The position numbers were made by a program, and so were the translations under genes. A stretch of DNA of 64,000 bases from Caviibacterium pharyngocola. Lineage in GTDB: Bacteria > Pseudomonadota > Gammaproteobacteria > Enterobacterales > Pasteurellaceae. Shown here in pieces: positions 40,101-51,251 of this stretch. The DNA is taken from the NCBI RefSeq assembly GCF_002795405.1, contig NZ_PHGZ01000013.1, positions 1 to 64,000 on the forward strand, read 5' to 3'. The stretch's first letter is position 1. Each line of letters opens with the position of its first letter. The notes beneath the pieces were generated by a model. That model did no database searches, was not told the DNA's origin, and saw nothing but the letters and a program-made list of their open reading frames with translations.

Positions 40101-41041
40101 GTATTTGGGCGGAATTAACCCATCAAATGCAGCGTTTGCGTGATAATCCGGAATGTGCCGATCAAGAATTCGCCGCCAAAAAAGATCCGAATGATAAAGG
40201 ACTTTCCGTACATTTGTCTTATGATGTGAATGAAGACATTGCCGCGCCTTATATTGCCAAAGGCGTGAGACCGACGGTCGCCGTGTTGCGCGAACAAGGA
40301 GTGAACAGCCATTACGAAATGGCGGCGGCGTTTGATCGCGCCGGTTTCAACGCGATCGACGTGCATATGTCCGATTTAATGACGGGTAAATATAACTTGA
40401 CCGATTTCAATGCAATGGTGGCGTGCGGCGGTTTCTCTTACGGCGACGTACTCGGTGCCGGCGGCGGTTGGGCGAAGTCCATTTTATTCAACCCAATGTT
40501 ACGCGAGCAATTCGGTACTTTCTTTGCCAGCCCGAACACCTTAGCGCTCGGCGTGTGTAACGGTTGTCAAATGGTGTCGAACCTGGCGGAAATCATTCCG
40601 GGAACGGAAAACTGGCCGCGTTTCGTGCGCAATAAATCCGAACGCTTCGAAGCGCGCGTCGGCTTGGTGAAAATCAACCAAACCAATTCTTTCTGGTTCC
40701 AAGGAATGGCGGGATCGCATATGCCGATCGCGGTATCTCACGGCGAAGGGCAAGTGGAATTTAAAGACGCGGCTCAGCTTGAAAATCTACAAAAACAAGG
40801 TTTGGTGATTGCGCAATATGTCGATCACAATCTTAACCCGACGGAAATTTATCCGGCGAACCCGAACGGTTCGGTGAACGGCATTACTGCCGTCAGCAAC
40901 CAAGACGGTCGCGTCGCCATTATGATGCCGCATCCGGAACGCGTATTCCGCGCGGTCAGCAACTCTTGGTATCCGGAAGATTGGAGCGAAGACGGCGCGT
41001 GGATGCGCATCTTCCGCAACGCACGCGTTACCCTCGGCTAA
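37148..41041 (+). CDS. purL: Phosphoribosylformylglycinamidine synthase
   Basis: Converts FGAR to FGAM with glutamine and ATP, the fourth step of purine synthesis. From ATG 37148 the protein has 1297 residues, the size of the large single-chain gamma-proteobacterial form. It has an N-terminal PurS-like part, the synthase domains ([18 protein letters not shown] near 215, [20 protein letters not shown] near 300, [18 protein letters not shown] near 884) and a C-terminal glutaminase domain with the nucleophile in LGVCNGCQM near residue 1138 and HPE near the end. Confidence 0.97.
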   Translation: MLQVFRGSPALSSFRLNQLAARFQKADLPVKSCYAEYLHFAELTAELTAEETDKLEQLLHYGPTLAQHEPSGECFIVIPRIGTISSWSSKASDIAHNCGLNKVARLERGLAFYFELERALTEDEEQQLISHIYDRMMESVIRSPNDAAALFRHQEPKPFVTVDILSGGRKALETANVELGLALAQDEIDYLVENFTALGRNPHDIELYMFAQANSEHCRHKIFNADWIIDGEKQEKSLFKMIKNTFEKTPDYVLSAYKDNAAVIEGSKVGRFFPDKDGQYRYHNEDAHILMKVETHNHPTAISPFPGAATGSGGEIRDEGATGRGAKPKAGLTGFSVSNLVIPNFEQPWENPLSKPNRIASALDIMIEGPLGGAAFNNEFGRPALLGYFRTYEEKVNSFGGEEVRGYHKPIMLAGGIGNIRAEHVQKGEIPLGAKLIVLGGPAMNIGLGGGAASSMASGKSKEDLDFASVQRDNPEMERRCQEVIDRCWQLGEDNPIAFIHDVGAGGLSNAMPELVHDGGRGGRFELRDILCDERGMSPLEIWCNESQERYVLAVAADKLAVFEEFCRRERAPYAIIGEATAEEHLTLHDNHFDNNPIDLPMNVLLGKTPKMTRDVKSSAVENPAVSQDHIQLKEALHRVLRLPVVAEKTFLITIGDRSVTAMVARDQMVGPWQIPVADCAVTTASLDSYYGEAMSIGERAPVALLDFGASARLAVAESITNIAATNIGDIKRIKLSANWMSAAGHQGEDAGLYEAVKAVGEELCPALGITVPVGKDSMSMKTTWNENGEQKSVTAPLSLVISAFARVEDVRKTVTPQLRTDKGASRLLLIDLGEGKNRLGATALAQVYKQLGDKPADVENVERLKGFFNAMQTLVQQDKLLAYHDRSDGGLIVTLAEMAFAGHCGVAVDISALGDNDLAVLFNEELGAVIQVRESEISEVREVLNQNGLLHLTKELGEVTTSDHIEITRGPKVLLSEKRSELRGIWAELTHQMQRLRDNPECADQEFAAKKDPNDKGLSVHLSYDVNEDIAAPYIAKGVRPTVAVLREQGVNSHYEMAAAFDRAGFNAIDVHMSDLMTGKYNLTDFNAMVACGGFSYGDVLGAGGGWAKSILFNPMLREQFGTFFASPNTLALGVCNGCQMVSNLAEIIPGTENWPRFVRNKSERFEARVGLVKINQTNSFWFQGMAGSHMPIAVSHGEGQVEFKDAAQLENLQKQGLVIAQYVDHNLNPTEIYPANPNGSVNGITAVSNQDGRVAIMMPHPERVFRAVSNSWYPEDWSEDGAWMRIFRNARVTLG

Positions 41042-41054
41042 TTGTCGTTCAAAT

Positions 41055-41089
41055 GAAAAAAGCTAACGTTAATGTTAGCTTTTTTTCGC
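41055..41089 (+). terminator. Terminator behind purL
   Basis: AAAAAAGCTAAC and GTTAGCTTTTTTT with a six-base loop. A wider inverted uptake-signal pair (about 41114-41175) follows and may terminate the convergent lipoprotein gene. Confidence 0.9.
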
Positions 41090-41180
41090 TTCGAATCGGT
41101 CGGTAACAGTTCAAAGTGCGGTGCAATTTTTCATTATTTCGTGCGCAAAATGCGTGAAAAAAACACCGCACTTTTCGTCC

Positions 41181-41735
41181 TTACAACAATAATGCCGAGC
41201 CCCATTTGATAATATCAAAGAAGAATTTATTTTGGTTGGTGGCGACGCCGTCCGAATTGGTATTGGCGTCCGCTTTATTTTCTTCCGCCATTCCACTTTT
41301 GTATTCGCCTTTCACCACGGCAAGATCATCGCGTGCTTTGTTGCGCAAGGTGACGCACTGCTCTTGTTCCAAAGGTTTCGTATTCAAGGACTTAAATTTT
41401 TTATATTGATATTGGGCGTAACCCATTGATTTTTCATCGGTTTGGATCATTTTGACATAATCTGCGCCGATCACGCTTTCCAATGGATAGAAAAAGACGT
41501 ATTGAGAATGAATATAAGCATCCTCTTTAGAAAAATGCTCTTGCTGGATGCGAGTTAAATTCGGGTAAATACATTGTTCTGCCTGATGACTGGCGACAAC
41601 CCAGCGCTGTGCGTCTTGATCGGTTAAGATATAATCCGCATTGGCGAATTGCGCGGGAAAGGTATCGTTCGTCGTGTTCCAACTGCAACCCGCAAGCGCT
41701 ATCGCGACTGAAGATAATAACAATTTCTTTAACAT
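41181..41735 (-). CDS. Small lipoprotein of unknown function
   Basis: A 184-residue protein beginning [19 protein letters not shown], a clear lipoprotein signal with the lipobox LAGC, so it is probably attached to the outer or inner membrane facing the periplasm. The mature part has cysteines in [10 protein letters not shown] and [12 protein letters not shown] that could form a disulfide. The C-terminus ([16 protein letters not shown]) is hydrophobic. I think it belongs to a Pasteurellaceae-restricted family (possibly DUF5358), but I cannot verify this. It lies 39 bases downstream of rlmB on the same strand. Confidence 0.8.
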   Translation of the reverse strand: MLKKLLLSSVAIALAGCSWNTTNDTFPAQFANADYILTDQDAQRWVVASHQAEQCIYPNLTRIQQEHFSKEDAYIHSQYVFFYPLESVIGADYVKMIQTDEKSMGYAQYQYKKFKSLNTKPLEQEQCVTLRNKARDDLAVVKGEYKSGMAEENKADANTNSDGVATNQNKFFFDIIKWGSALLL

Positions 41736-41774
41736 TTTTTATTCACCTAGTTAAAACGGAAATAATTACTCGCA

Positions 41775-42512
41775 TTATGCCGAACGTTGGCGGACGATTT
41801 CGAACAAACAAACGCCGGTGGCGACCGACACGTTCAGCGAGGAAACCGTGCCTGCCATTGGGATACTGATCAGTTGATCGCAGGTTTCGCGTGTTAAACG
41901 ACGCATTCCGTCACCTTCCGCGCCCATTACTAAAGCGAGCGCGCCGGTCAATTTGCTTTGATACAGCGTTTCGGTGGCTTCTCCGGCAGTGCCGATGACC
42001 CAAATATTATGCTGTTGCTGTAAATCTCGCAACGTTCTAGCGAGATTAGTGACGCGGATAAGCGGCACGGATTCCGCGGCGCCGCAAGCTACTTTACGCG
42101 CAATCGAGGTCAGTTGCGCCGATTTGTCTTTCGGCACAATCACCGCGCACACGCCCGCGGCATCCGCCGTGCGCAAACAAGCGCCGAGATTATGCGGGTC
42201 GGTTACGCCGTCTAATACCAATAATAGCGGATTGGTATGTTTTTGTAGAATTTGATCTAAATCGTTTTCGTTCAGTTCTTTCGCGGCTTGTACGCGCGCG
42301 ATAATGCCTTGGTGCACTTCGCCGTCCGCTTTTTTGTCTAAACTGTCGCGATTTAAAAATTGTACCGAAATACCTAAGCGGTGCAGTTCGTTCAATAGTG
42401 GCTGTAAGCGTTTATCTTCGCGCCCTTTCAGCACATAAACTTCGATCAATCTTTCCGGTGCGTTAGCAAGAAAGGCGCTCACCGCGTGAATACCGTAAAT
42501 TTTTTCTGACAT
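41775..42512 (-). CDS. rlmB: 23S rRNA (guanosine-2251-2'-O)-methyltransferase
   Basis: Methylates the P-site loop of 23S rRNA. The 245-residue SPOUT enzyme starts [17 protein letters not shown], has [20 protein letters not shown] near residue 107, [19 protein letters not shown] near 195 and [20 protein letters not shown] near 218, the trefoil-knot SAM site. It follows rnr by 12 bases, and the rnr-rlmB operon is also found in E. coli. Confidence 0.96.
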   Translation of the reverse strand: MSEKIYGIHAVSAFLANAPERLIEVYVLKGREDKRLQPLLNELHRLGISVQFLNRDSLDKKADGEVHQGIIARVQAAKELNENDLDQILQKHTNPLLLVLDGVTDPHNLGACLRTADAAGVCAVIVPKDKSAQLTSIARKVACGAAESVPLIRVTNLARTLRDLQQQHNIWVIGTAGEATETLYQSKLTGALALVMGAEGDGMRRLTRETCDQLISIPMAGTVSSLNVSVATGVCLFEIVRQRSA

Positions 42513-42524
42513 TTTTATTCCTTT

Positions 42525-44921
42525 TTATTTTTTATTCTTTTTTGTTTTTTTCGAAACGTTCGATTTTTTCACCGCACTTTTTTTCGCTACGTTTTTGCTG
42601 GTCGCAGCTTTTTTTACGCTCGCTTTTTGTTTTTTGATACTTTCGGCGTAACGTAAATTTTTCTTCGCGCGATCTTTTGCCGTTTTTCCTGCCCGCATTG
42701 GTTTACGTTCGCTGGAAATCAGCGTGAAATCCACTTGACGTTGTTCCAAGCTCACGGCTTCGACGCGGATTTTCACTTTATCGCCCAAGCGATAAATCAT
42801 CCCGCTATTTTCGCCGATCAGTTGTTGTTTGCCGAGATCGAATTGATAATAATCGTTATCTAAGGTTGAAATATGCACCAATCCGTCGATAAACAAATCA
42901 TCCAAACGCACGAACAAGCCGAAACCGGTCACGGAAGAAATGACGCCGCTAAATTCTTCGCCGACGTGATCTTGCATATATTCGCATTTCAGCCAATCCG
43001 CTACTTCGCGTGTGGCGTCATCGGCGCGTCGCTCGGTCATCGAACAATGTTCTCCGAGAACGTCCATTTCTTCTTCGTTGTAATGATAACCGCCGGTATC
43101 GGTGGTTTTGCGTTTGGAGCCTTTTTGCTTGGCGAGCAAATATTTAATGCCTCGGTGTAAAGTCAAATCGGGATAACGGCGAATCGGCGAGGTAAAATGC
43201 GCGTATTCTTCCAGCGCTAAACCGAAGTGTCCGATATTCTCAGGATCGTACATTGCTTGGCTTAAGGAACGCAGCAACATTGTTTGAATTAATTCGTGAT
43301 CCGGTCGAACGCGCACTTGCTCCAAAAGTTTGGCGTAGTCGGCAGTGGTCGGTTTTTCTCCGCCGCCGAGGGTTAATCCGCATTCGTTTAAAAAGCCTCG
43401 GAACGCGGTAAGTTTTTCCTCGCTAGGGCCGGCGTGAATACGGTATAACGCCGCTTCTTGATGGTGTTCCATAAAATTCGCCGCCGAAATATTGGCGAGA
43501 ATCATACATTCTTCGATGATTTTGTGCGCGTCGTTGCGCACCACCGGCTCAATGCTTTCAATGCGTCCCATTTCGTTAAACACAAATTTGCTTTCGATAG
43601 TTTCAAAATCAATGGCGCCGCGTTGGTGGCGCGCTTTGATAAGCGCTTGATACATTTGATGTAATTCTTGCAAATGCGGCACTAATTCTTGATAACGCTC
43701 ACTGAGTTCTTCATCGCCTTCTAAAATACGCGCCACTTTGGTGTAGGTCAGGCGGGCGTGCGAATTCATTACCGCTTCGTAAAAGCGATAATCGGTCAGC
43801 TTGCCTTTTGCCGATAAATCCATTTCGCACACCATACACAGGCGATCCACTTGCGGATTAAGGGAACATAAGCCGTTGGATAAAATTTCAGGCAACATCG
43901 GTACGACCCGATTCGGGAAATACACCGAATTGCCGCGATTGTAGGCTTCCGTATCAAGCGCCGTGCGCAGGCGAACATAGTAGCTTACATCGGCAATGGC
44001 GACCCAAAGTTTCCAGCCGCCTTTGGCTTTTTTCTCGCAATAAACCGCGTCGTCGAAGTCGCGCGCGTCCTCACCGTCAATGGTGACAAGCGGCAAACGG
44101 CGTAAATCTACGCGATTTTTCTTCGCTTCTTCAGGCACTTCTTCGGTGAATTTTTTAATTTGTTTTTCCACCGCACTTGGGAAAATATGCGGAATATCGT
44201 GATTACGAATGGCGATTTCCGTTTCCATTCCTTTCGCCATATTTTCACCGAGGATCTCGGTAATTATACCCACCGGACGGGTAAATGCGGCGGTGCGCGG
44301 TTTGAGTTCCACTACAACCACCTGTCCCATTCTGGCACCTTGGCGATTTTCGTTCGGAATTAAAATATCACGGTTAATTCGGCTGTCATCGGGCACGACA
44401 TAACTGATTCCTTCTTCCAAGAAAAAGCGCCCGACGATTTGTTTTTTGCGGCTTTCCAATACGCGCACGATACGCACTTCGCGGCGTCCTTTGCGATCAA
44501 ACCCGCTCGGCTGGGCAAGTACATAATCGCCGTGCATTGTGCGTTGCATTTGTGCGTTCGGGATAAACCAGTCTTCTTTCGAACCTTCCACTTGCAAAAA
44601 ACCATAGCCTTCGCGATGTCCGATGACCAAGCCTTTAATTAAATCCAGCTTTTCCGGTAGGGCATAACGGTTGCGCTTGGTGAAAATTAATTGTCCGTCG
44701 TTTTCCATTGCACGCAAACGACGGCGCATTCCTTCCTGACGTTCTTCATCTTGAATGTTCAACGAGGCGAGAATTTCTTCGCGTGACATCGGCGCGTTAT
44801 GCTCTCGAATAATACTGAGAATAAATTCACGGCTGGGAATCGGATTGTCGTATTTTTCCGCTTCTTGTCGATAATTCGGGTCAACAAGTGCGGTGTTTTT
44901 TTTGTTTGTTTTGCGTGCCAT
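42525..44921 (-). CDS. rnr: Ribonuclease R
   Basis: 3'-5' exoribonuclease that degrades structured RNA. I take ATG 44921 (798 residues), which has GAGGAAATTTCT in front; the frame extends 14 residues further upstream. Domain order: N-terminal helix-turn-helix, two cold-shock domains ([16 protein letters not shown]), the RNB domain with [16 protein letters not shown] near residue 280 holding the metal-binding aspartates, S1 domain ([20 protein letters not shown] near 650) and a long lysine-rich tail. rlmB is co-transcribed. Confidence 0.96.
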   Translation of the reverse strand: MARKTNKKNTALVDPNYRQEAEKYDNPIPSREFILSIIREHNAPMSREEILASLNIQDEERQEGMRRRLRAMENDGQLIFTKRNRYALPEKLDLIKGLVIGHREGYGFLQVEGSKEDWFIPNAQMQRTMHGDYVLAQPSGFDRKGRREVRIVRVLESRKKQIVGRFFLEEGISYVVPDDSRINRDILIPNENRQGARMGQVVVVELKPRTAAFTRPVGIITEILGENMAKGMETEIAIRNHDIPHIFPSAVEKQIKKFTEEVPEEAKKNRVDLRRLPLVTIDGEDARDFDDAVYCEKKAKGGWKLWVAIADVSYYVRLRTALDTEAYNRGNSVYFPNRVVPMLPEILSNGLCSLNPQVDRLCMVCEMDLSAKGKLTDYRFYEAVMNSHARLTYTKVARILEGDEELSERYQELVPHLQELHQMYQALIKARHQRGAIDFETIESKFVFNEMGRIESIEPVVRNDAHKIIEECMILANISAANFMEHHQEAALYRIHAGPSEEKLTAFRGFLNECGLTLGGGEKPTTADYAKLLEQVRVRPDHELIQTMLLRSLSQAMYDPENIGHFGLALEEYAHFTSPIRRYPDLTLHRGIKYLLAKQKGSKRKTTDTGGYHYNEEEMDVLGEHCSMTERRADDATREVADWLKCEYMQDHVGEEFSGVISSVTGFGLFVRLDDLFIDGLVHISTLDNDYYQFDLGKQQLIGENSGMIYRLGDKVKIRVEAVSLEQRQVDFTLISSERKPMRAGKTAKDRAKKNLRYAESIKKQKASVKKAATSKNVAKKSAVKKSNVSKKTKKNKK

Positions 44922-45008
44922 AGAAATTTCCTCATATGGAATGGATAGTGATAAGTTTGACACCGCGAGGAGGGGAAAGCAAGGAAAGAATGCAGCAAGC
45001 GGTAAACA

Positions 45009-45035
45009 ATAAAAAACCCGACCGAAGTCGGGTTT
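45009..45035 (-). terminator. Terminator of the rpsF-priB-rpsR-rplI operon
   Basis: Read on the minus strand: AACCCGAC-TTCG-GTCGGGTT followed by TTTT. The tight GC stem with a UUCG-type tetraloop directly follows rplI. Confidence 0.9.
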
Positions 45036-45054
45036 CGCGTATCAGAACGAAGAA

Positions 45055-45504
45055 TTATTCTGCAACGACAACGACGTTTAATGTTGCAAATACTTCGCCG
45101 TGTAATTGGAAGCGAACTTCGTGATCGCCGGTAGTACGAAGCGGGCCGGTTGAAAGGCGAACTTCGCTTTTCGCAACTTCAACACCTGCCGCGGTGACTG
45201 CTTCGGCAACATCGCGAGTGGTGATAGAACCGAATAAACGACCTTCGTCACCTGCTTTAGAAGCGATGGTGATTGTTGCTAATTCGGCTAATTTCGCTGC
45301 GCGAGCTTGAGCTGCGGCTAAAGATTCCGCTGCTTTCGCTTCTAATTCGGCGCGACGCGCTTCAAAGTGTTCGATGTTAGCTTTGGTCGCCATTACCGCT
45401 TTACCTTGCGGGATTAAGAAGTTACGGGCATAACCTGATTTAACGCTAACTTGATCACCTACGCTACCTAGGTGAGCGATTTTATCTAAAAGAATTACTT
45501 GCAT
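45055..45504 (-). CDS. rplI: 50S ribosomal protein bL9
   Basis: The 149-residue L9 has the N-terminal rRNA-binding domain ([36 protein letters not shown]), a long helix (residues about 40-75, alanine-rich) and the C-terminal domain ([16 protein letters not shown]). Last gene of the rpsF operon, 18 bases after rpsR. Confidence 0.98.
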   Translation of the reverse strand: MQVILLDKIAHLGSVGDQVSVKSGYARNFLIPQGKAVMATKANIEHFEARRAELEAKAAESLAAAQARAAKLAELATITIASKAGDEGRLFGSITTRDVAEAVTAAGVEVAKSEVRLSTGPLRTTGDHEVRFQLHGEVFATLNVVVVAE

Positions 45505-45522
45505 TACCGTATCCTCTCTTGA

Positions 45523-45762
<240 letters not shown>

Positions 45763-46086
45763 CTAATCTATAAATTCGATTTGCTCGGCGTGCAAAACTA
45801 ATTGGCTTAAACCGTTTGCGGTTTTATGCGAGGTAATAAATCCCACTACCAATAATTGCCGACCGACCGTAATGCTTTGAGTGATTGCTATTAATTCGCC
45901 GCTGACCTGAATCGCCATTTTACACCATGCTTGACGAGGTAATCCTGCTTCCATTTGTTCGGAACGATGTTCCAATGAAAAGCGACAATGGCCGATTCCG
46001 CTTGGGCTGGTATATCGTTTAGGAAAATCGGCGACTTGTCCGATTAAAGATAAACGATTATTAATATTCAAATTACTCTTCAGCAT
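45763..46086 (-). CDS. priB: Primosomal replication protein PriB
   Basis: Single-stranded DNA-binding OB-fold protein that helps PriA restart stalled forks. I use ATG 46086, giving [20 protein letters not shown] and 107 residues; it overlaps the end of rpsF by 14 bases, so translational coupling is likely. [20 protein letters not shown] near residue 30 and the short beta-rich length agree with the family. Position between rpsF and rpsR is standard for gamma-proteobacteria. Confidence 0.94.
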   Translation of the reverse strand: MLKSNLNINNRLSLIGQVADFPKRYTSPSGIGHCRFSLEHRSEQMEAGLPRQAWCKMAIQVSGELIAITQSITVGRQLLVVGFITSHKTANGLSQLVLHAEQIEFID

Positions 46087-46450
46087 CCTCAAAATCGTTG
46101 TTTTCAACTTCAGCTAAAGGTTTACGCTCTTCGCGTGCTTTAACCGTTGGGGACGCTTCTGTTACGGCGTGCTTAGTACGAATAATTACGTTACGAAGAA
46201 CTGCGTCGTTGTAACGGAAAGTTGTCTCTAGCTCGTCGATGACTTCTTGAGGCGCTTCTACATTCATAAGCACATAATGTGCTTTGTGTAATTTATTGAT
46301 TGGGTATGCTAATTGACGGCGACCCCAATCTTCTAGGCGATGAATTTGACCGCCGGCTTCTTTTACAGAACCGGTGTAACGTTCAATCATACCTGGTACT
46401 TGTTCGCTTTGGTCCGGATGAACCATAAACACGATTTCGTAGTGACGCAT
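46073..46450 (-). CDS. rpsF: 30S ribosomal protein bS6
   Basis: The 125-residue S6 starts [20 protein letters not shown] and has the [20 protein letters not shown] segment of the ferredoxin-like fold, followed by a C-terminal tail ending in acidic residues (NNDFEDAEE), the substrate region for glutamate addition by RimK in species that have it. First gene of the operon; its leader appears structured. Confidence 0.98.
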   Translation of the reverse strand: MRHYEIVFMVHPDQSEQVPGMIERYTGSVKEAGGQIHRLEDWGRRQLAYPINKLHKAHYVLMNVEAPQEVIDELETTFRYNDAVLRNVIIRTKHAVTEASPTVKAREERKPLAEVENNDFEDAEE

Positions 46451-46560
46451 TACTGCTCCTTACGGGTTAATCAGCCTCCGACTGTAAGACCAGTCACCAA
46501 TCTTGCGGAAGCAAGGAACGAAAATATGATGTGACTGTAAGGCGTGCGATTATACAGAGA
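46451..46560 (-). promoter_or_regulatory. Structured rpsF leader (possible S6:S18 autoregulatory element) and promoter
   Basis: On the minus strand a TATAAT box (46549-46554) is followed by a leader with two stems: CAGTCAC/GTGACTG (46491-46497 with about 46532-46538) enclosing TTGC-GGAA-GCAA, and CTTAC/GTAAG (46459-46463 with 46484-46488) just before the ribosome site. S6:S18 complexes repress their operon through a leader hairpin in several bacteria, so the second stem is a candidate for that element. Confidence 0.6.
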
Positions 46561-46684
46561 GAAAGCGAAAAAGACAAGTCGAATCGTTTAAAAAGTAGGT
46601 GGTTTTTGCAGAAAAATAATTAAATCCGACAGGTGTTTTATTTAATTGTGAGCTGCCGGATTAACGATGCTTTTATTCCTTCCG

Positions 46685-46961
46685 TTACTTTTGATTATTT
46701 TCTTGATGGCTATCTTCTTTCATTTCTTCTTTCATTTTTACTTGAACCTGATTTTCTTTTGTCGGATCGTAATAGATGTACAAAGGACAAGAAGATTCTT
46801 CAATAATCGCTTGAAAGTGAAAATTACTATAAGTATCCGCATATTGGCATTTGGAATGATAACGCCCGACTTGTCCGAGATCTTGCGCAAGCATTGCTTG
46901 TTCCCATTTGGCATAGTTAAGCGCGCTAAAAAGCAGTGTAAATAAAAGTAAGGTATTTCAT
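46685..46961 (-). pseudogene. Small exported protein of unknown function with a frameshift in its signal peptide
   Basis: From ATG 46961 the frame reads MKYLTFIYTAF and stops. Removing one C from the CC in codons 3-4 joins it to a long frame: MKYLLLFTLLFSALNYA, a good signal peptide, then KWEQAMLAQDLG and on to a stop at 46685 (about 91 residues in all). The mature part has two cysteines (SKCQYADTY and ESSCPLYIYY) suited to a disulfide and a charged, lysine-glutamate-rich tail. So this is either a recently broken gene, a phase-variable one or a sequence error. The internal ATG at 46894 would give a 69-residue product without export signal. It is divergent from the XRE regulator gene. Confidence 0.65.
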
Positions 46962-47078
46962 TGTTGTTTATCTATAGAGGAGTGGTTTTTATTAATATTA
47001 CTCATTTAAGACAGTTTATTCAAGAGTAAAAATAAATAAAAATAGCTAAAGATGAGTATCTAGATGGAATAATATTTA

Positions 47079-47411
47079 ATGGCGCAGTTGGCTCCCGAAT
47101 CTTTTGACAAATTAATCGGTAAACGTATTCAAAAGAAACGCTTGGAATGGGGGTTGTCTGCGGATAAGTTATCGGAATATATCGGCATTTCTCAACAGCA
47201 ACTTTCACGTTATGAACGCGGAACGAATAAGATTAATGTCAGTCATTTAATCAGCATTGCAGCCTATTTAGAAACGCCGATCGAATGGTTTTTCGAAGAT
47301 TGCTTATCTACAAAAGCAACAGACAAAGAATTGGATAAATATTGGAATGAGTTAAATCTTATTCAAAAACAAACCTTAGTTTCTTTTCTACAGGCTGTGA
47401 AGAATTCTTAA
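47079..47411 (+). CDS. XRE-family helix-turn-helix regulator
   Basis: A 110-residue Cro/C1-type DNA-binding protein. Residues about 10-68 carry the domain (IGKRIQKKRLEWGLSADKLS, then YIGISQQQLSRYERGTNKIN), followed by a short C-terminal segment (LDKYWNELNLIQKQTLVSFL) resembling small stand-alone regulators rather than phage repressors. No toxin-like partner is visible next to it; the only neighbour on the divergent side is the frameshifted exported protein 117 bases away. Its targets cannot be told from sequence. Confidence 0.85.
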   Translation: MAQLAPESFDKLIGKRIQKKRLEWGLSADKLSEYIGISQQQLSRYERGTNKINVSHLISIAAYLETPIEWFFEDCLSTKATDKELDKYWNELNLIQKQTLVSFLQAVKNS

Positions 47412-47497
47412 AAAAGAGAATTTCGATTGAATATAACTATACAAAAGCGTCTTATTTTTGTCCTACAGCGCTCTACGGTTATATTCAAATAGCTTTA

Positions 47498-47537
47498 TTT
47501 GCGGTGAAAAAAAACGATTTTTCCACCGCACTTTTTC
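47498..47537. terminator. Hairpin between the XRE gene and lexA
   Basis: GCGGTG (47501-47506) and CACCGC (47524-47529) enclose complementary A- and T-runs and are followed by ACTTTTT; a likely bidirectional terminator for these convergent genes, including an uptake signal. Confidence 0.7.
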
Positions 47538-47552
47538 GTGAATTATCTTCGA

Positions 47553-48185
47553 TCACATCCACGCATTATTACGGATAATTCCGACGGCGATGCCTTCGAT
47601 TTCGAAATCGGCTTGTTGATTTAAATCAACCACAATCGGCGCGAATTCTTCGTTTTCAGCGTGTAAATACACAATCGAGCCTTTGCGTTCCAAGCGTTTT
47701 ACCGTCACTTCATCTTCAATACGAGCGACCACGACTTGTCCGTTGCGCACATCTTTGGTGCTGTGCACGGCGAGTAAATCGCCGTCTAAAATGCCGATGT
47801 CTTTCATTGATTGACCGTACACTTTAAGCAGAAAATCCGCTTGGGGTTTAAACATATTGGCATCGACGCGATATGTGCCTTCGATATGTTGTTCGGCGAG
47901 AATCGGCGCACCTGCGGCAACCCGACCGACCAAAGGTAAGCCTTCCGGTTCGTTTTCTTCTTCGTTAGCCAATAAACGAATACCGCGCGAGGCGCCGGAG
48001 ATAATTTCGATCACACCTTTTCGCGCTAGTGCTTTCAAATGTTCTTCGGCGGCATTGGGCGAACGAAAACCCAGTTCTTTCGAGATCTCCGCCCGCGTCG
48101 GCGGCATTCCGGTGGTTTCCAAATGTCGTTTGAGGAGATCATAAACTTCTTGTTGGCGCGCGGTCAGCGCTTTTGTTAATCCCAT
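47553..48185 (-). CDS. lexA: SOS repressor LexA
   Basis: Represses DNA damage genes and cleaves itself when stimulated by RecA filaments. The 210-residue protein has the N-terminal winged helix ([40 protein letters not shown]), the cleavage site Ala91-Gly92 in RVAAGAPIL, and the catalytic pair Ser126 (YGQSMKD) and Lys163. ATG 48185 follows CAGGAGAAGAAA. Two SOS boxes lie in its promoter, so it represses itself. It is divergent from plsB, as in H. influenzae. Confidence 0.97.
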   Translation of the reverse strand: MGLTKALTARQQEVYDLLKRHLETTGMPPTRAEISKELGFRSPNAAEEHLKALARKGVIEIISGASRGIRLLANEEENEPEGLPLVGRVAAGAPILAEQHIEGTYRVDANMFKPQADFLLKVYGQSMKDIGILDGDLLAVHSTKDVRNGQVVVARIEDEVTVKRLERKGSIVYLHAENEEFAPIVVDLNQQADFEIEGIAVGIIRNNAWM

Positions 48186-48194
48186 TTTCTTCTC

Positions 48195-48231
48195 CTGTTT
48201 TTATATACATAATCACTGTTATTATATACAG
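48195..48231 (-). promoter_or_regulatory. Tandem LexA boxes in the lexA promoter
   Basis: CTGTTATTATATACAG (48216-48231) is a perfect CTGT-N8-ACAG box. CTGTTTTTATATACAT (48195-48210) differs at the last base. Their centres are 21 bases apart, the tandem arrangement known from E. coli lexA. Confidence 0.9.
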
Positions 48232-48342
48232 AAATGCGCCGGTTGCAATCTTTCTTTTGTGATCTATATAAAAGAAATTATCGGATTTTGTGTTAAAATG
48301 AGGTAAATTTTTTAAATCGATTAACCAGTTAGTGGAATTTTT

Positions 48343-50766
48343 ATGTCCGGCATTGTTAAGTTATACAGAAAGTTACTTGAATTACCCTTATCTCTTTTGG
48401 TGAAAAATAATCCGATTCCGCATAATCCTATTGAAGAATTAGCTTTGAATACGGCGCAGCCTGTGGTGTACGTTCTGCCTTATACTTCTCAGACGGATTT
48501 GGTGATTTTTCGTAAGAATTGTTTGAGCGTGGGCTTGCCCGATCCCTTTGAGAATAACGAAATCGACGGCGTATCTTTGCCGCGTTTCGTATTTTTAGAC
48601 GAAGGTCGTCGTTTTTTCAAAAGTAAAGGCGCGAAGCAGGAAACGATAAAAATTTTCAATAAATATTTAGAATTACACCGCACTTTGACGGAATTGGACG
48701 TGCAATTAATTCCGGGATCCGTTTTGTGGGGGCGCTCGCCGGGACACGAAAGTAAATCGGGCTTGCCGAATTTGCGCTTGCTGAACGGTATTCAAAAAAC
48801 GGCGGCGGCAATTTGGTTCGGGCGCGATACCTTCGTGCGTTTTTCGCAAGCGGTTTCTTTGCGTTATATGGTGAACGAACACGGATTCGATAAAAAAATC
48901 GCCAATAAATTGGCACGCGTGGCGAAAATTCACTTTTCCAAACAACGTATTTCTGCCACCGGACCGCGTTTGCCGAATCGACAAGCGATGTTTAATAAAT
49001 TATTGCAATTACCGACGATTTTAGAAGCCATTGAGGACGAAGCGAAAAACAAAAAAATCAGCAAAGAAAAAGCGGAAAAAGAAGCCTATAAAATTTTGGA
49101 TGAGATCGCCGCAAATGTGAGTTATGAAGGCTTGCGCGTGGCGGATCGTTTTTTACGTTGGTTATGGAATAAGCTTTATCAAGGTATTGACGTACAAAAC
49201 GCCGATCGTGTGCGCAAACTGGCGTTAGACGGGCACGAAATCGTCTATGTGCCTTGTCACCGTAGCCATATCGACTATTTATTATTATCTTATGTGTTAT
49301 ATCACCAAGGGTTGGTGACGCCGCACATTGCCGCCGGTATTAACTTGAATTTCTGGCCGGTCGGCGCAATGTTCCGTCGCGGCGGAGCGTTTTTTATTCG
49401 CCGCACATTCAAAGGTAATCGCTTATATTCCACCATTTTCCGCGAATATTTGGCGGAATTATTCCATCGCGGTTATTCGGTGGAATACTTTATCGAAGGC
49501 GGACGTTCGCGCACCGGACGTTTATTAGCGCCGAAAACCGGAATGATGTCGATGACCTTGCAAGCCTTGCAACAGCGCCAAACTCGACCGATTTCCGTAG
49601 TGCCCGTTTATGTGGGCTATGAACACGTTTTGGAAGTTGACACTTACGCGAAAGAATTGCGTGGCGCGGCGAAAGAAAAAGAAAATGCCGGCTTGGTGTT
49701 GCGTGTGATTAAAAAATTACGCAATTTGGGTAAAGGTTATGTGAATTTCGGCGAGCCGATTGTGTTAAGCAATTACTTAAATCAACATTTCCCAGAATGG
49801 AAGGAAGAAAGCGATGAAGATCGCCCGCAATGGTTTAGCCGCGCGGTGGATAGCGTTTCTAATCAAGTGATGATTAATATTAATAAAGCGGCGGCGGTGA
49901 ATGCGATGAACTTAACCGGCACGGCGTTATTGTCTTCCCGTCAACGGGCGCTATCCCGCGAGCAATTATTGGAGCAGCTGGCGAGCTATCAACAGTTCTT
50001 GCAAAATGTGCCTTATTCCGCGGATATGATTGTTCCGACGGATACGCCGGAAGCGATGTTGGAACACGTGTTGAGCTTAGATCGCGTCGGCGTGTTGGTG
50101 GAAAAAGATAATTTCGGTGAAATCGTCCGTTTAGAACGCAATTCCGCCGTGTTGATGACCTATTACCGCAACAATATTCAACATTTCTTGGTATTGCCGT
50201 CGTTAGTCGCAAGCGTTGTATTACATTATGAAGCCATTCAAAAAGATTTGGTATTGGATGCCGTAAGCAAAATTTATCCGTTCTTACAAGGCGAATTGTT
50301 TTTACATTTCCCGCAAGAAGAATTGGTGGCGAGAGTTGAAAAAATTATCGCCGAATTGTCGCGTCAGGGAATGATTAAATACAACGAAAATCTGTTATCG
50401 ATTAATAAAGCGCAGGTGCGCACCCTGCAACTCTGGTCTGCCGGCGTGCGTGAAATTTTACAACGTTATTATATTACCGTCAGTATTTTGCAAAAAGAAC
50501 CGACTATTCCGCGTGCGACCTTGGAAAAAGAAAGTCAATCCGTGGCGCAGCGCTTATCGGTTTTACACGGTATTAACGCACCGGAATTTTTTGATAAAGC
50601 CGTATTCTCCGCCTTTATCGCCGGATTGAAAACTAGTGGTTATTTTGATGATGAAGGCGTGGTGGATATGCAAAAATTAGGCAATATCGCCGATATTCTT
50701 GAACATATGATTTCCAGCGAAATCGGCTTAACCATCAAAAGTGCGGTGGAAAAAGGCGAAGAATAA
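48343..50766 (+). CDS. plsB: Glycerol-3-phosphate 1-O-acyltransferase
   Basis: Membrane-bound first enzyme of phospholipid synthesis, acylating glycerol-3-phosphate. The 807-residue protein has the acyltransferase block [15 protein letters not shown] near residue 305 (HxxxxD), block [19 protein letters not shown] near 348, block [15 protein letters not shown] near 385 and block [14 protein letters not shown] near 420. The length matches the E. coli enzyme. An uptake signal lies in the final codons. It is divergent from lexA. Confidence 0.96.
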   Translation: MSGIVKLYRKLLELPLSLLVKNNPIPHNPIEELALNTAQPVVYVLPYTSQTDLVIFRKNCLSVGLPDPFENNEIDGVSLPRFVFLDEGRRFFKSKGAKQETIKIFNKYLELHRTLTELDVQLIPGSVLWGRSPGHESKSGLPNLRLLNGIQKTAAAIWFGRDTFVRFSQAVSLRYMVNEHGFDKKIANKLARVAKIHFSKQRISATGPRLPNRQAMFNKLLQLPTILEAIEDEAKNKKISKEKAEKEAYKILDEIAANVSYEGLRVADRFLRWLWNKLYQGIDVQNADRVRKLALDGHEIVYVPCHRSHIDYLLLSYVLYHQGLVTPHIAAGINLNFWPVGAMFRRGGAFFIRRTFKGNRLYSTIFREYLAELFHRGYSVEYFIEGGRSRTGRLLAPKTGMMSMTLQALQQRQTRPISVVPVYVGYEHVLEVDTYAKELRGAAKEKENAGLVLRVIKKLRNLGKGYVNFGEPIVLSNYLNQHFPEWKEESDEDRPQWFSRAVDSVSNQVMININKAAAVNAMNLTGTALLSSRQRALSREQLLEQLASYQQFLQNVPYSADMIVPTDTPEAMLEHVLSLDRVGVLVEKDNFGEIVRLERNSAVLMTYYRNNIQHFLVLPSLVASVVLHYEAIQKDLVLDAVSKIYPFLQGELFLHFPQEELVARVEKIIAELSRQGMIKYNENLLSINKAQVRTLQLWSAGVREILQRYYITVSILQKEPTIPRATLEKESQSVAQRLSVLHGINAPEFFDKAVFSAFIAGLKTSGYFDDEGVVDMQKLGNIADILEHMISSEIGLTIKSAVEKGEE

Positions 50767-50791
50767 CGCAGAAAAATAAAATGATTTAAGG

Positions 50792-50823
50792 AAAAAATGC
50801 AATCTAAGGATTGCATTTTTTAT
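50792..50823. terminator. Bidirectional terminator between plsB and the VOC gene
   Basis: AAAAAATGCAAT and ATTGCATTTTTT around a six-base loop. It touches the stop of the convergent VOC gene. Confidence 0.9.
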
Positions 50824-51200
50824 TCAATATTACTCAATTCGATTAAATTACCGTCCGGATCGCGCAAGTAAATCGAACGAATATTACCTGTCGCACCGGT
50901 GCGCGTAACGATGTCGCTTTCCAGAGGAATATTCTGCCGATTCAGATAGCGCACCGCTTCTTCCAAGGGCGTTTCGATAATAAAACACAAATCGGCGCTG
51001 CCGCAAACCGGTAGGCGAGCGTGCGGAGAAATTTCTTCGCTTTTTTGGTGTAAGTTGATTTTTTGTCGTCCGAATAATAAGGCTTTGCGCTGATTACCGA
51101 AGGTAATTTCTTGAAAGCCTAACGCGGTATAAAAATCAAGACTGCGTTGAATATCGGCAACGGTTAAGACTAAATGATCCAAGTGAGAAATATCAAGCAT
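50820..51200 (-). CDS. VOC-family (glyoxalase-like) protein
   Basis: A 126-residue single-unit vicinal-oxygen-chelate protein: DHLVLTVADIQRSLDFYTAL at the N-terminus, INLHQKSEEISPHA in the middle and YLRDPDGNLIELSN at the end, with the His and Glu positions expected for metal binding. These small proteins include glyoxalase I, fosfomycin-resistance and dioxygenase relatives; the substrate here is unknown. It follows ffh on the minus strand. Confidence 0.88.
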   Translation of the reverse strand: MLDISHLDHLVLTVADIQRSLDFYTALGFQEITFGNQRKALLFGRQKINLHQKSEEISPHARLPVCGSADLCFIIETPLEEAVRYLNRQNIPLESDIVTRTGATGNIRSIYLRDPDGNLIELSNIE

Positions 51201-51212
51201 TTCGTTTCTCCG

Positions 51213-51243
51213 AAAAAAATGCGGTGAAAATCACCGCACTTTG
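51213..51243 (-). terminator. Terminator behind ffh
   Basis: On the minus strand GTGCGGTGA-TTT-TCACCGCAT followed by TTTTTT; one arm carries an uptake signal. Confidence 0.8.
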
Positions 51244-51251
51244 ACAGGTTA

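Noticed and set aside
43458-44642. Plus-strand frames inside rnr and similar antisense frames elsewhere
   Set aside because: They are shadows of strong coding genes on the other strand, without ribosome sites or recognisable domains.
47079-47411. Toxin-antitoxin or prophage remnant around the XRE gene
   Set aside because: No toxin-like partner, integrase or other phage gene is visible in the neighbourhood.
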